Positions 32,291 through 41,181 of a stretch of DNA of 44,798 nt are shown piece by piece. The stretch is taken from NCBI GenBank assembly GCA_049516635.1, contig JBEKSX010000017.1, forward strand, positions 1 to 44,798, written 5' to 3'. The stretch's first letter is position 1. The number at the start of each line of letters is the position of its first letter. The translations under genes were made by a program, and so were the position numbers. The DNA is from JBEKSX01 sp049516635 (GTDB taxonomy: Bacteria > Bacteroidota > Ignavibacteria > Tepidaquicellales > OLB5). The notes under the pieces were generated by a model. The model ran no database searches. It was not told where the DNA came from and saw only the letters and a program-made list of their open reading frames with translations.

Positions 32291-33538
32291 ATGGGTAAAG
32301 AGATAGATACTTCCTGGGATTTTAAAAACCAAAATACTAAGGAATTTACACACTGTTTTCATACATACCCTGCTATGATGATACCTCAAGTAGCTAGAAG
32401 AATAATTAACGAGTATGGTAAAAAAACAAAATTGCTTTTTGATCCCTACTGCGGAACGGGTACATCTTTAGTAGAAGCAAATTTGAATAATATTGATAGT
32501 ATTGGTATTGATATTAATCCTTTAGCTTGCTTGGTAGCTAAAGCAAAAACTACTCCGATTAGTTTACAAACTCTTAACCTATATTTGAAAGATTATAACA
32601 CATTCATTTTTCACGTTAAACATAATATGATAGATGAAATATCTATTGTTTTACCCACTTTTAAGAATATCGATTTTTGGTTTGAAAAATCAATACAAGC
32701 AAATCTTGCACAGATAAAACAATACATCGATAGAATTGAAGAAGAAAATATTAGAAACTTCTTTTTAGTAGCTTTTAGTGAAACCATCAGAGATTGTTCA
32801 TGGACTAAAAATAGTGAATTTAAACTAGTTAGAATGAATAAAGAACAGATTATGAAATTCAAAGTTGATGTATTTAATACAATGGACTCAAAATTGTTCA
32901 GAAATAAAAAGGGGATGATGCAATACTTAAGTGACAAATCTAACGGCTCATACACACGTATTTATACATTAAATACAGTTAAGGAAATCCCGAATAATAT
33001 TATTGAAGATCATTCAGCCGATCTAGTAATAACATCACCACCTTATGGTGATTCCAGAACAACAGTTGCTTATGGTCAGTTTTCTAGACTTTCAAATCAG
33101 TGGATGGGGTATGAGAATGCAAATCAATTAGATAATGAAATGATGGGTGGTAAAAGAAACAATGTCGAAATAAATTCATGTAGCATACACTTAAAAAATA
33201 CTATAAGACACATAAAGGAAATTGATACAGAAAGAAGTAAAGATGTTATTTCTTTCTTTTATGACTATAAAAAGTCTGTTGATAACGTGTCAAAAAAAAT
33301 CAAAAAAGGTGGATATGCATGTTATGTAATCGGTAACAGGACAGTTAAAGGAATACAAATACCAACAAGTGAAATAACAAAAGACTTTTTTATTGAAAAT
33401 GGATTTATGCATGTCAAAACTGAGATAAGAAATATTCCTAATAAAAGAATGCCCTCTAAGAATTCTCCATCAAATATTAAAGGTAAGAAATCGCCAACAA
33501 TGAAAAATGAATATATTGTAATCTGCAAAAAGGATTAA
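32291..33538 (+). CDS. DNA (amino) methyltransferase of the MvaI/BcnI-type RM system
   Basis: The 415-residue protein has the AdoMet motif FDPYCGTGT at about 50-58 and the amino-methyltransferase motif TSPPYGDS near 247-254. A long, probably target-reading, region lies between them. SPPY motifs are typical of N4-cytosine enzymes, and the neighbour is an MvaI/BcnI-family nuclease whose partners methylate N4 of cytosine in CCNGG-type sites. So the target is probably CCWGG, CCSGG or similar; this is inference from the family. The endonuclease starts 3 bp after this gene. The whole block is AT-rich and looks imported. Confidence 0.9.
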   Translation: MGKEIDTSWDFKNQNTKEFTHCFHTYPAMMIPQVARRIINEYGKKTKLLFDPYCGTGTSLVEANLNNIDSIGIDINPLACLVAKAKTTPISLQTLNLYLKDYNTFIFHVKHNMIDEISIVLPTFKNIDFWFEKSIQANLAQIKQYIDRIEEENIRNFFLVAFSETIRDCSWTKNSEFKLVRMNKEQIMKFKVDVFNTMDSKLFRNKKGMMQYLSDKSNGSYTRIYTLNTVKEIPNNIIEDHSADLVITSPPYGDSRTTVAYGQFSRLSNQWMGYENANQLDNEMMGGKRNNVEINSCSIHLKNTIRHIKEIDTERSKDVISFFYDYKKSVDNVSKKIKKGGYACYVIGNRTVKGIQIPTSEITKDFFIENGFMHVKTEIRNIPNKRMPSKNSPSNIKGKKSPTMKNEYIVICKKD

Positions 33539-33541
33539 TAT

Positions 33542-34246
33542 ATGAATCTTAAACAAATACAAAAGTTATTAATTGATTTAAAAAGTAAGGATTTTGTTGC
33601 AAGTCGAAGGAAAGGTCCAACGGGTATAGGACATACCTTAGAACAGGAATTAAATTTAAAGGAAAATAACATTTCAATCCCTGATTTAGGCGGTAGAGTT
33701 GAATTGAAAGCTACTAGAAAAAATACGAATACATTAATAACTTTGTTCACTTTTAATAAAGGGGCTTGGTTAATAAGTCAACGAGAATTTATTGAAAATT
33801 ACGGTTATTATGATAATAAAATCGGAAGAAAAGCTTTTTATAATATGGTAAAAGTAAACGAAACTAATACTCAGGGTTTAACACTTAAGGTGAATCGGAG
33901 TAAACAAACAATAAATCTATTACATTCCGATAGTAAAAAAGTATTAGCAAAATGGAGCGTTTATACTATTGTTGGAAAGTTTATGAATAAACTGGAAAGA
34001 TTATTATTTGTGATTGCAGAATCTAAAATTATTGATAACAAGGAATACTTTCATTTTAATAGTGCAGTTATTTTAACTAATCCAACTCCTGAGAAATTCT
34101 TGAATTCTTTTAATAAAGGATTTATTTGTATTGACCTGAGGATGCATTTAAGATCCAATAACTCGGTCAGAAATCATGGTACAGGATTTAGGGTGATTGA
34201 AGATAAATTACCGATCTTATTTGGTACTATCAAACAGTTGATTTAA
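33542..34246 (+). CDS. MvaI/BcnI-family type II restriction endonuclease
   Basis: The 234-residue protein has GPTGIGHTLEQELNL near the start, then the PD-(D/E)XK core IPDLGGRVELKATR with D48, E54 and K56. These positions match those of MvaI (D50, E55, K57), and the length is close too. MvaI and BcnI are monomeric enzymes that cut the two strands in turn at CC(W/S)GG. The C-terminal HLRSNNSVRNHGTGFRV is also family-like. It follows the methyltransferase after 3 bp, a standard RM operon. Confidence 0.9.
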   Translation: MNLKQIQKLLIDLKSKDFVASRRKGPTGIGHTLEQELNLKENNISIPDLGGRVELKATRKNTNTLITLFTFNKGAWLISQREFIENYGYYDNKIGRKAFYNMVKVNETNTQGLTLKVNRSKQTINLLHSDSKKVLAKWSVYTIVGKFMNKLERLLFVIAESKIIDNKEYFHFNSAVILTNPTPEKFLNSFNKGFICIDLRMHLRSNNSVRNHGTGFRVIEDKLPILFGTIKQLI

Positions 34247-34331
34247 TTCAATTATTTACCTTCCTTTTATTAATAATACCCTTTCAATTTATTTAATATA
34301 TTGATTCATAAATTGTACATAAGATTAATAC

Positions 34332-34769
34332 ATGAATGATGAATTCAAACCTGAAGTATCCCTGAAAATTATTTCAGAGGAATTAAAAAAGCTAAAAGAA
34401 AAGGGCATAATTCGTTCAAAAAATCTAGTTGGAGATGTTGGTGAATATTATGTCAGCAAAATCATGAGGCTTAGATTAGCGGACACAACAATTGAATCCG
34501 GTTATGATGCAATAGATAATGAGGGAAATAAAGTTGAAATAAAAGCATTAGTAGAACCTGACCCACCGAACAAAATTACTTTTAAGAATATCAATTTCTT
34601 ATATTGTCTTTTTTTAGAGTTAGATAAATCATTTCAGCCCACAATTATTTATAAATTGGATAAGCAAACGGTCGAAAATAATTTTGAAAGAAATAGACGA
34701 AGGTTGAATGTATCCAGGTTTAGAAGGCTTGGAGAAGTAGTATGGAAAAGAAAGTCTTTTCAACGTTAG
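34332..34769 (+). CDS. Small PD-(D/E)XK nuclease-like protein next to the RM genes
   Basis: This 145-residue protein has a helix with VGDVGEYYVSKIM (E38), then SGYDAIDNEGNKVEIKAL, with D59, E69 and K71 fitting a D-x9-E-x-K nuclease core. A basic C-terminus follows (ERNRRRLNVSRFRRLG). It starts 85 bp after the endonuclease on the same strand and is as AT-rich, so it probably belongs to the same cluster. It could be a second nuclease, a nicking or repair helper, or a domesticated relic. The exact family is not recognised with confidence. Confidence 0.7.
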   Translation: MNDEFKPEVSLKIISEELKKLKEKGIIRSKNLVGDVGEYYVSKIMRLRLADTTIESGYDAIDNEGNKVEIKALVEPDPPNKITFKNINFLYCLFLELDKSFQPTIIYKLDKQTVENNFERNRRRLNVSRFRRLGEVVWKRKSFQR

Positions 34770-35686
34770 GTCAGGTGTTTCCTTTTGACCTTTATATACC
34801 TTACACATCGCATAATGTAACTCTGCCCGCTTGATATCAATGTCAGTTATTAAAAACAGCGGGGTTTTCCTTTGCGTATCCTTAGTATACTTTGTGCTAA
34901 AAGACTGGATTCCTGCCCCTTCGGCTTCCCACCCGGAGGTGGGCAGGCTGCTCAGGACGGGAATGACCCTCCTGCGCTTCACTTCGGCGGGCAGCAAGAG
35001 AGACATACCCTTTCATTCTACCTTCACTGTGTCAGTCCGCCGCGGCGGATTGCCACGCTACGCTCGCAAAGACTAATTGTAATCTGTGCAATCTGTGGCA
35101 CGTGCTTATTCTTCAGGGCTAACCCGCCAAGGCTAGGGCAAGAGCCCGATATCGTTTGTATGTTTCTCCCTCCCCACCCTAAAGGGTGGGGTTATGTATT
35201 TTTTTTACTTTGTGCCTTAGTGTCTTTGCCTGCCCTAACCTCTGGTGGGTGGCAAAAGAGAAATGGATTCCCCCTCCTACCCTCCTGAGGATGGGCAAGC
35301 TGCTTCGCTTCGGGGGGCAGGCTGCCGGAGTTTACCCGGCGTAGACGGGCGGGAATGACAATTGTTTTTTATCCTTGTGCTTCTCTGTGTCAACTATTCC
35401 CTTTTTTATTCAATCATTTCTTATAAATTTGCTTCATTATAGATGTCATTCGAGCATAAAGTATCAGATTTTTAATTTTATAATAATGAAGTTCCCCCAT
35501 GTTACCCCCAAAATTGACAGCGTACCCTAACCTTTCGGCTTATCAAGTCGTAGACTGGCGGGTTGCTGCCAAAGAAACAAATGCTGCTGCTCTTAAACCG
35601 TTCCCACGGACAACAGCAGGGGGAGCTTCATTTTAAATCTTTATGAAACAGATATACTATTTTTCCAAAAATAAACTTAATATAAA
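34770..35686. repeat. 917-bp gene-free region packed with short dispersed repeats
   Basis: No gene is visible. It holds GGATTCCTGCC...CGGGAATGAC at about 34907-34968, and GGATTGCCACGCTACGCTCG at about 35048, an inverted relative of 39707-39735. CTTTGCGTATCCTTAG and CTTTGTGCCTTAGTGTC words are also present, as are AATCTGTGCAATCTGTGG at about 35081, GGCTAACCCGCC-type words and, at 35485-35632, a 148-bp unit with inverted ends. Frames called here come from repeats only. Its GC content is higher than that of the adjacent RM genes. Confidence 0.7.
35485..35632. repeat. 148-bp MITE-like unit with 14-bp inverted ends
   Basis: AATGAAGTTCCCCC at the left and GGGGGAGCTTCATT at the right pair over 14 bp with one mismatch. 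Between them are shorter inverted pieces (TGCTG...CAGCA). No coding capacity. No clear target duplication. Confidence 0.5.
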
Positions 35687-36427
35687 ATGAAGTTCACAAA
35701 ATTAATTTCGGTTTTCATCTTATTGCTTGCGTTTGGCATGGTATCATATGCCCAGACGGTCGATGAGATCATCAATAAGCATGTCGACGCGATCGGCGGT
35801 ATGGATAAATTAAATTCCATTAAAACCGTAAAACTGTCCGGAACCTCCGGATTCGGTTCAATGGATTTTCCGTTTACAATGACGTATAAACTGCCTTCAG
35901 CTGTGCTGATGGAATCTACAATCCAGGGGATGACCATGAAGCAGGGCTATGACGGCGAAACTGCATGGATGATAAACCCTTTTATGGGTTCCAAGGATCC
36001 GCAAAAAATGAACGAGGAACAGATGAAGGGCTTAAAAGAAGAGGCAGACTTCGCAGGCCAGCTTGTAAATTATAAAGATAAGGGAAATAAGATCGAGCTG
36101 GAGGGTAAGGAAGATATGGAAGGCTCCGATACGTACAAGCTGAAGGTCACCAATAAAGACGGTGATGTTTCATATTATTACCTCGATGCGTCCACTTATC
36201 TCATTCTGAAAACCTCGACCAAGCGGAAAATCAAAGAGAAAGAAATAAACGCCGATGAATACTTCGGTGACTATAAATCGGAGGACGGTATACTTCTGGC
36301 TCACGCAATGGAAGTGAAAGCGGATATGGGGGAGATGGGTCATTCGCAGAAGATAACGATAGAGAAGTTCGAGTTCAATATTCCGGTCGATGACAGCATA
36401 TTTAAAATGCCGGAAGCTACCAAATAA
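35687..36427 (+). CDS. LolA/outer-membrane lipoprotein-sorting-like periplasmic protein
   Basis: The 246-residue protein has a signal peptide (KFTKLISVFILLLAFGMVSYAQ). The mature part starts TVDEIINKHVDAIGGMDKL, a segment typical of zinc-protease-associated or LolA-like periplasmic proteins. The rest is a run of beta strands forming an open half-barrel (TVKLSGTSGFGSMDFPF, YDGETAWMINPF, YYYLDASTYLILKT). Such proteins bind lipid or lipoprotein in the periplasm, but no role is proven for this branch. It lies 45 bp before the broken sortilin-like gene on the same strand and may share its transcript. Confidence 0.75.
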   Translation: MKFTKLISVFILLLAFGMVSYAQTVDEIINKHVDAIGGMDKLNSIKTVKLSGTSGFGSMDFPFTMTYKLPSAVLMESTIQGMTMKQGYDGETAWMINPFMGSKDPQKMNEEQMKGLKEEADFAGQLVNYKDKGNKIELEGKEDMEGSDTYKLKVTNKDGDVSYYYLDASTYLILKTSTKRKIKEKEINADEYFGDYKSEDGILLAHAMEVKADMGEMGHSQKITIEKFEFNIPVDDSIFKMPEATK

Positions 36428-36472
36428 AAGCGTCTTCGCAATTTAATAAGATGAATCTAACTAAGGGGAGAA

Positions 36473-39400
36473 ATGCTTAAAAGAATTTTTCTTAAGCTGA
36501 TAGTTACATTTATATTTACTGCAAACATCGGTACGGCTCTTCACAGCCAGACAAAAATTACTTCCGCCATGTTCGGAGCTTTAACCGCCAGGCAGATAGG
36601 TCCCGCCATCATGAGCGGAAGGATAACGGCTATCGATGCGGTCAATAAGGAAAGCAGGATAATGTACGTGGGCACTGCCGACGGCGGCGTATGGAAATCC
36701 ATCACAGGGGGGACAATGTTCAAACCCGTTTTCGATAAGTATTCGCAGTCCATAGGAGCCGTCACCATAGACCAGAAGAAACCGAATATCGTGTGGGTCG
36801 GCACCGGCGAATCGAATATGCGCAACAGCGTATCGATAGGCACGGGGCTGTACAAATCCGAAGATGCAGATAGTTTACGTTGCCGCACCGGGACCCTTAT
36901 GGAGCGACAGTAAACACAGGGGTTTATATAAAACAACCGATGGCGGAAAGACATGGGACATCATCCTGTACGTGAACGAAACAACCGGCTGCGGTGACGT
37001 TGCAGTAGACCCAAAAAACCCGAAAATTATATACGCCAATATGTGGGAATTCAGACGCAAACCCTGGTCATTCTCATCGGGGGGACCCGGAAGCGGCTTG
37101 TTCAAGAGCAAGGATGCAGGAAAGACATGGGAAAGGATAGACAAAGATTTTTCGGAAGGCGACCTCGGAAGGATCGCGATAGCTATTTCACCGAGCGACC
37201 CTGATAACATATACGTCATAGCCGAATCGAACAAGACGGGTTTGTTCAATTCAGTCGACGGCGGGGAAACATGGACACGCAACAGTACCTCAGGCAACGT
37301 GAACGCGCGTCCGTTCTACTTCAGCGTGCTGATGGTCGACCCGTCGGATTCGCGGCGGATATACCGTCCCGCATTTTCGTTATCCATCAGTGACGACGGG
37401 GGGCAGTCGTTCCGCGAAGCTAGCTTCGAAGGAGGGTGGGTGCACTCAGATCACCACGCTTTATGGATAGACCGTGTCAATCCCCAGCATCTCTATTTAG
37501 GGACAGACGGGGGCGTTTATGTTTCCTTCGACAGGGGCAATAACTGGCTGTTCCTTGCAAACCTCCCCGTCGCGCAGTACTACCATATTGCATTTGATTA
37601 TGAAAAGCCCTACAACATTTACGGCGGACTTCAGGATAACGGCTCATGGGTGGGTCCCTCGCGGTCACCCGGCGGAATCAAGAATAAAGACTGGACGTCC
37701 ATAGGGTTCGGAGACGGTTTCAGCGTGATACCCGACCTGACGGATAAGAATATCATCTACTGGGAATACCAGGGCGGGAATATCAACCGCTTCAATAAGA
37801 TCACAAATGAGAGCAAAGACATCCAGCCGTACCCTCTGAAGAACGAGCTTAAGCTCAGGTTCAACTGGAATACGCCTATCTACCAGAGCCCCAATGACAA
37901 CCGCGCTTTTTATATCGGGGCGCAATTTTTATACAGGACAACCAATAAGGGCGATACGTGGGACAGAATTTCACCCGACCTTACCACGAACGATCAGGCG
38001 AAGCTTCAGCAGGACCTCTCGGGGGGATTATCTATCGATAATTCTTCGGCGGAGAACCACTGCACCATCTATGCCATTAATGAATCACCTCTCGATCCGA
38101 AAATGATATGGGTCGGCACGGATGACGGCAATATCCAGCTCACTCTTGACGGGGGTTCATCATGGACAAACGTCGTGAGGAACGTTCCTAACCTGCCTGC
38201 AAATACATGGTGTTCGTCCGTTGAGGCGAGCAGGTATGACAGGAACATTGCATACGCTACATTCGACGGGCATGCACTGGGCGATATGAGAACCTATATT
38301 TATAAAACGACAGACCTCGGCAATTCATGGGTATCGCTTTCAACTCCTGACCTGTTCGGCTATGCCCACAAGATAAAGGAAGATATCGTTAACCGTAACC
38401 TGCTCTTCCTCGGAACAGAGCTGGGGTTGTTCATCAGCATCGACGGCGGGAAGGAATGGGTCCGGTATGACGCGAACGTTCCGGAAGTCGCGGTGAGGGA
38501 TATCGCAATACAGCCGGAAACAAATGACCTGCTCCTTGCAACACACGGCAGGGGAGTTCTGATAATAGATGACATCACGCCTTTAAGGTATCTCTCGAAC
38601 GAGATGCTCGATTCGGATGCGGTGATGCTTCCGGTGCGTACGAACTATCTGAACAGCGGTTCGCTCGGCGGCTCCTATCCGCCCGAAGCGGGTTTCTATG
38701 TGGGACCCAACCCGACCGACGAGGCTGTGATAATTTATTATCTCAAAGAACGCGCGGTCATAGGCGACCTGAAGCTCGAGATCTATGACAGCGAAGGGAA
38801 GCTTATACAGACGATTCAGGGCACCAAGCGGAAAGGTATTAACCGTGTTACATGGGATATGAGGATGAAACCGCCCCGCGTTGCAACGGGTGTGAGGCTC
38901 GATTTCGGCGGGTTCACCTCTGCGCTTGTACCCGAAGGGACGTATACGGTCAAACTGATAAAAGGCGACAGGACCATCGAAAGCAAACTGGAACTCTACT
39001 CCGAACCCGGTTCCCCGTTCACAAAAGAAGAGCGTGAGCTTCAGTATAAGGCGATGATGGAGCTTTACCGTATGGAAGAGGACCTTGCATTTCTTGTCGA
39101 CCAGGTAATTACGTTGAAGGACGAAGCGGATAAGCTTCTGCAAAGCGGAAATACCGGCGGGAATCTGGAGAATGCGCTCAGGGATCTCGTGACACGGCTC
39201 GAAATCCACAGGCAGTCGCTCGTTGCATCCAGGGAAGGACCGGGCATCACGGGTGAAGAAAAACTGCGTGAGAAAATAAGCGGAGTGTTCGGCAGTATCG
39301 CCTCCTATTCGGGAAGACCGACGGATTCCCAGCTTGACAGGATAAACACGCTCGAGTTCGAGCTGAAGAATGCAGGAGAGAACTCGCAGGAGATATTCAG

Positions 39401-39503
39401 AAAGGAACTTTCCAGGGTAAACTCGCTACTGCAAAATACTAAGACGAAAAGTTTCGAGCCCCTAACCAGAGAGCAGTGGGATAAAACAGAGGTAAAGAAG
39501 TGA
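36473..39503 (+). pseudogene. Sortilin/VPS10-like BNR-propeller protein, broken by an internal deletion
   Basis: Family members are secreted proteins of about 1000-1100 residues with two long propellers made of YKSxDGGKTW repeats and a helical C-terminal part. Here the first frame (36473-36913) has a signal peptide and blades up to GTGLYKSEDA. It then leaves frame, and the rest (from 36864 to 39503, QIVYVAAPGPLW onward) continues in another frame. About 26 residues that family members have between these points are absent. The break is at GAAGATGCAGATAG, where GCAG may be the joined ends of a short direct repeat. The downstream frame has a chance ATG but no signal peptide. The rest is intact: many DGG-x-TW blades, then a KEERELQYKAMMELYRMEED helix region. 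Confidence 0.8.
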
Positions 39504-39761
39504 CGAAGTCATCCCCGCGCAGGCGGGGATCCAGAAAATTGCCACAGAGGACACAGAGTCAACGGGGAATGACCCCTATCCCGCTAAAGCGGGACTCCGA
39601 TTTATGAACCCCTCTCGGCTTCCCGCTTGAGGCGGGCGGGCTGCCGTATCTCCCCTTTCCAGCTCGGAAGGCGGGCAGGCTGCTAAGGGGAGAACATGCT
39701 GTCGTTGCGAGGAGTGAAACGACGTGGCAATCGCTGACATAGTGAAGGTAGGATTGGAATT

Positions 39762-39785
39762 GTTGTTGGTCAAAAGACCAACGAC
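39762..39785. repeat. GTTGTTGGTC hairpin
   Basis: GTTGTTGGTC, AAAA loop, then GACCAACGAC: a 10-bp stem with one G-T pair. It is related to 39994-40017. Confidence 0.85.
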
Positions 39786-39993
39786 GGGGAATATTAGCAC
39801 ACCGATCACACCGATTTGTACACAGATAATACATTTCCCCCTTTTGAAGGGGGTAGGGGGATGAGTCCCCTCTTGTCTACGACCTCTTTGGGGAGAGGGT
39901 CCGAAGGACTCCTTTGGAGGATAAAGGGGTGTGTTACTTTTATTACCACTAAGCCTGCCCCCCGAAGCAAAGCGCATGGGGACATTTTAACCC

Positions 39994-40017
39994 GTTGTTG
40001 GTGTTTTCACCAACAAC
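39994..40017. repeat. GTTGTTGGTG hairpin upstream of the NmrA-like gene
   Basis: A perfect 10-bp stem GTTGTTGGTG/CACCAACAAC with a TTTT loop, ending 12 bases before the ATG of the NmrA-like gene. It could affect the leader of that transcript. Confidence 0.9.
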
Positions 40018-40029
40018 ATAAAATAAATT

Positions 40030-40929
40030 ATGAATACAACAACAATTTTAATAGCAGGCGGGACAGGTGATCTAGGCGGACGAATCATTAAAGCTTTATT
40101 AAGAAAAGGAGCAGATGTCCGCGCCATAGTCCGCTCCGGCACTGATGATGCTAAGGTTCAAAAACTTGAACAGCAAGGGGTGAAGGTCATTCGTGTAAAT
40201 ATGTCGGATGTTTCCGAACTAACGCAGGCTTGCAGGGGAGCATCATGCATTGTTTCGGCACTGCAAGGTTTGCACGATGTGATAGTTGACCTGCAGTCTG
40301 TATTACTCGATGCAGCCATAGCAGCAGGTGTACCTCGCTTCATCCCGTCCGATTATTCTTGTGACTTTACCAAGCTTTTGGTCGGCGACAATCGAAACTT
40401 CGATCTGCGGCGTGAGTTTCACGGTCGTCTGGATAGGTCTTCCATAGCGGCAACCAGTATTTTTAACGGTGCGTTCGCCGATATGCTGACCGGTCAGATG
40501 CTGCTCATTCTCTTCAAACGGAGGCGGGTCCTCTATTGGGGGAATGCCGACCAGCGGATGGACTTCACAACGAAGGACGACACAGCCGAATTCACGGCGA
40601 GTGCGGCTCTTGACCCGTCTGCACCGCGCTTTCTGCGGATAGCCGGAGATGAACTCAGCGCCCGTGAACTGGCAGCGGTTGTGAGTGAGGTGACAGGAGA
40701 GAGGTTCCGCCTGTTCCGCGCCGGAAGCCTGGGAATGCTCGGCATGCTGATAAAGATAGCACGCACGGTCGCTCCCGGAAAAAAGAAACCTTTCCCCGCA
40801 TGGCAGGGTATGCAGTATATGCATAACATGTTCGAGGGGCGGGCAAAGCTGGAACCGCTCGACAACGAACGTTATCCTGATATAAAGTGGACAAGCGTTA
40901 AGGAATTGTTAGCGGCATGCAGTAAATAA
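40030..40929 (+). CDS. NmrA-like NAD(P)-binding protein
   Basis: The 299-residue protein has an N-terminal Rossmann motif, TTILIAGGTGDLGGRIIKALL, then DVRAIVRS, as in NmrA/isoflavone-reductase-type short-chain dehydrogenases that bind NADP. The SALQGLHDVIVD and PRFIPSDYSCDF segments are typical. The helical C-terminal lid (KWTSVKELLAAC) lacks the catalytic Tyr-x3-Lys motif, so it may be a redox sensor or a reductase with an unusual active site. It is an isolated, higher-GC gene between repeat-rich gaps. A nested hairpin follows at 40938. Confidence 0.88.
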   Translation: MNTTTILIAGGTGDLGGRIIKALLRKGADVRAIVRSGTDDAKVQKLEQQGVKVIRVNMSDVSELTQACRGASCIVSALQGLHDVIVDLQSVLLDAAIAAGVPRFIPSDYSCDFTKLLVGDNRNFDLRREFHGRLDRSSIAATSIFNGAFADMLTGQMLLILFKRRRVLYWGNADQRMDFTTKDDTAEFTASAALDPSAPRFLRIAGDELSARELAAVVSEVTGERFRLFRAGSLGMLGMLIKIARTVAPGKKKPFPAWQGMQYMHNMFEGRAKLEPLDNERYPDIKWTSVKELLAACSK

Positions 40930-40937
40930 AATGAATT

Positions 40938-40981
40938 AACCCCGCCCTTTAGGCCTGCCCCGATTGCTCGGGGGTGGGGTT
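40938..40981. terminator. Nested hairpin after the NmrA-like gene
   Basis: Outer arms AACCCCGCCC and GGGTGGGGTT (one G-T pair) enclose CCCCGA/TCGGGG. It resembles the nested repeats elsewhere and may serve as terminator. Confidence 0.6.
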
Positions 40982-41026
40982 CAAAGAAACCTTATCATAT
41001 TTGGGCTTTAGCCCTGAAATATTGTC

Positions 41027-41069
41027 ATTCCTGCCCTGCATTAATTGCGGGATAAACTCCGGCAGGAAT
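41027..41069. repeat. ATTCCTGCC/GGCAGGAAT hairpin repeat
   Basis: A 9-bp perfect stem with a 25-base spacer, of the same ATTCC(T/C)GCC family as at 34907. It lies between the NmrA-like and type IIG genes, in a 252-bp gap with no gene. Confidence 0.8.
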
Positions 41070-41181
41070 CTAGTTTATAATCTACCCGCAGAAAATCTGA
41101 AAACATTAATAGAAAAAGATAAAAAAAGACGATAATTTTCTTTACCTTTAGCTTTTTTTAACTTATGGTTATATTAAGTTT

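Larger units (their letters stand above)
39504..40029. repeat. 526-bp gene-free region of mixed palindromic repeats
   Basis: Several repeat types lie in a row. ATCCCCGC/GCGGGGAT is a perfect 8-bp stem (39511-39530). CCACAGAGGACACAGAG follows at about 39542. GTCGTTGCGAGGAGTGAAAC with ACGTGGCAATC lies at 39704-39735. A CCCCCTTTTGAAGGGGG hairpin lies at about 39838, and two related GTTGTTGGT hairpins at 39762 and 39994. No gene is seen. Confidence 0.75.

Noticed and set aside
36864..39503. Downstream sortilin-like frame as an independent gene
   Set aside because: Its first ATG is inside a propeller blade, with no signal peptide or clear ribosome site, and the missing N-terminal blades are just upstream in another frame.
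39559..39977. Overlapping frames of 91 and 133 residues on the minus strand
   Set aside because: Both lie wholly in mixed palindromic repeats and are rich in Pro, Gly and Arg from G/C runs.
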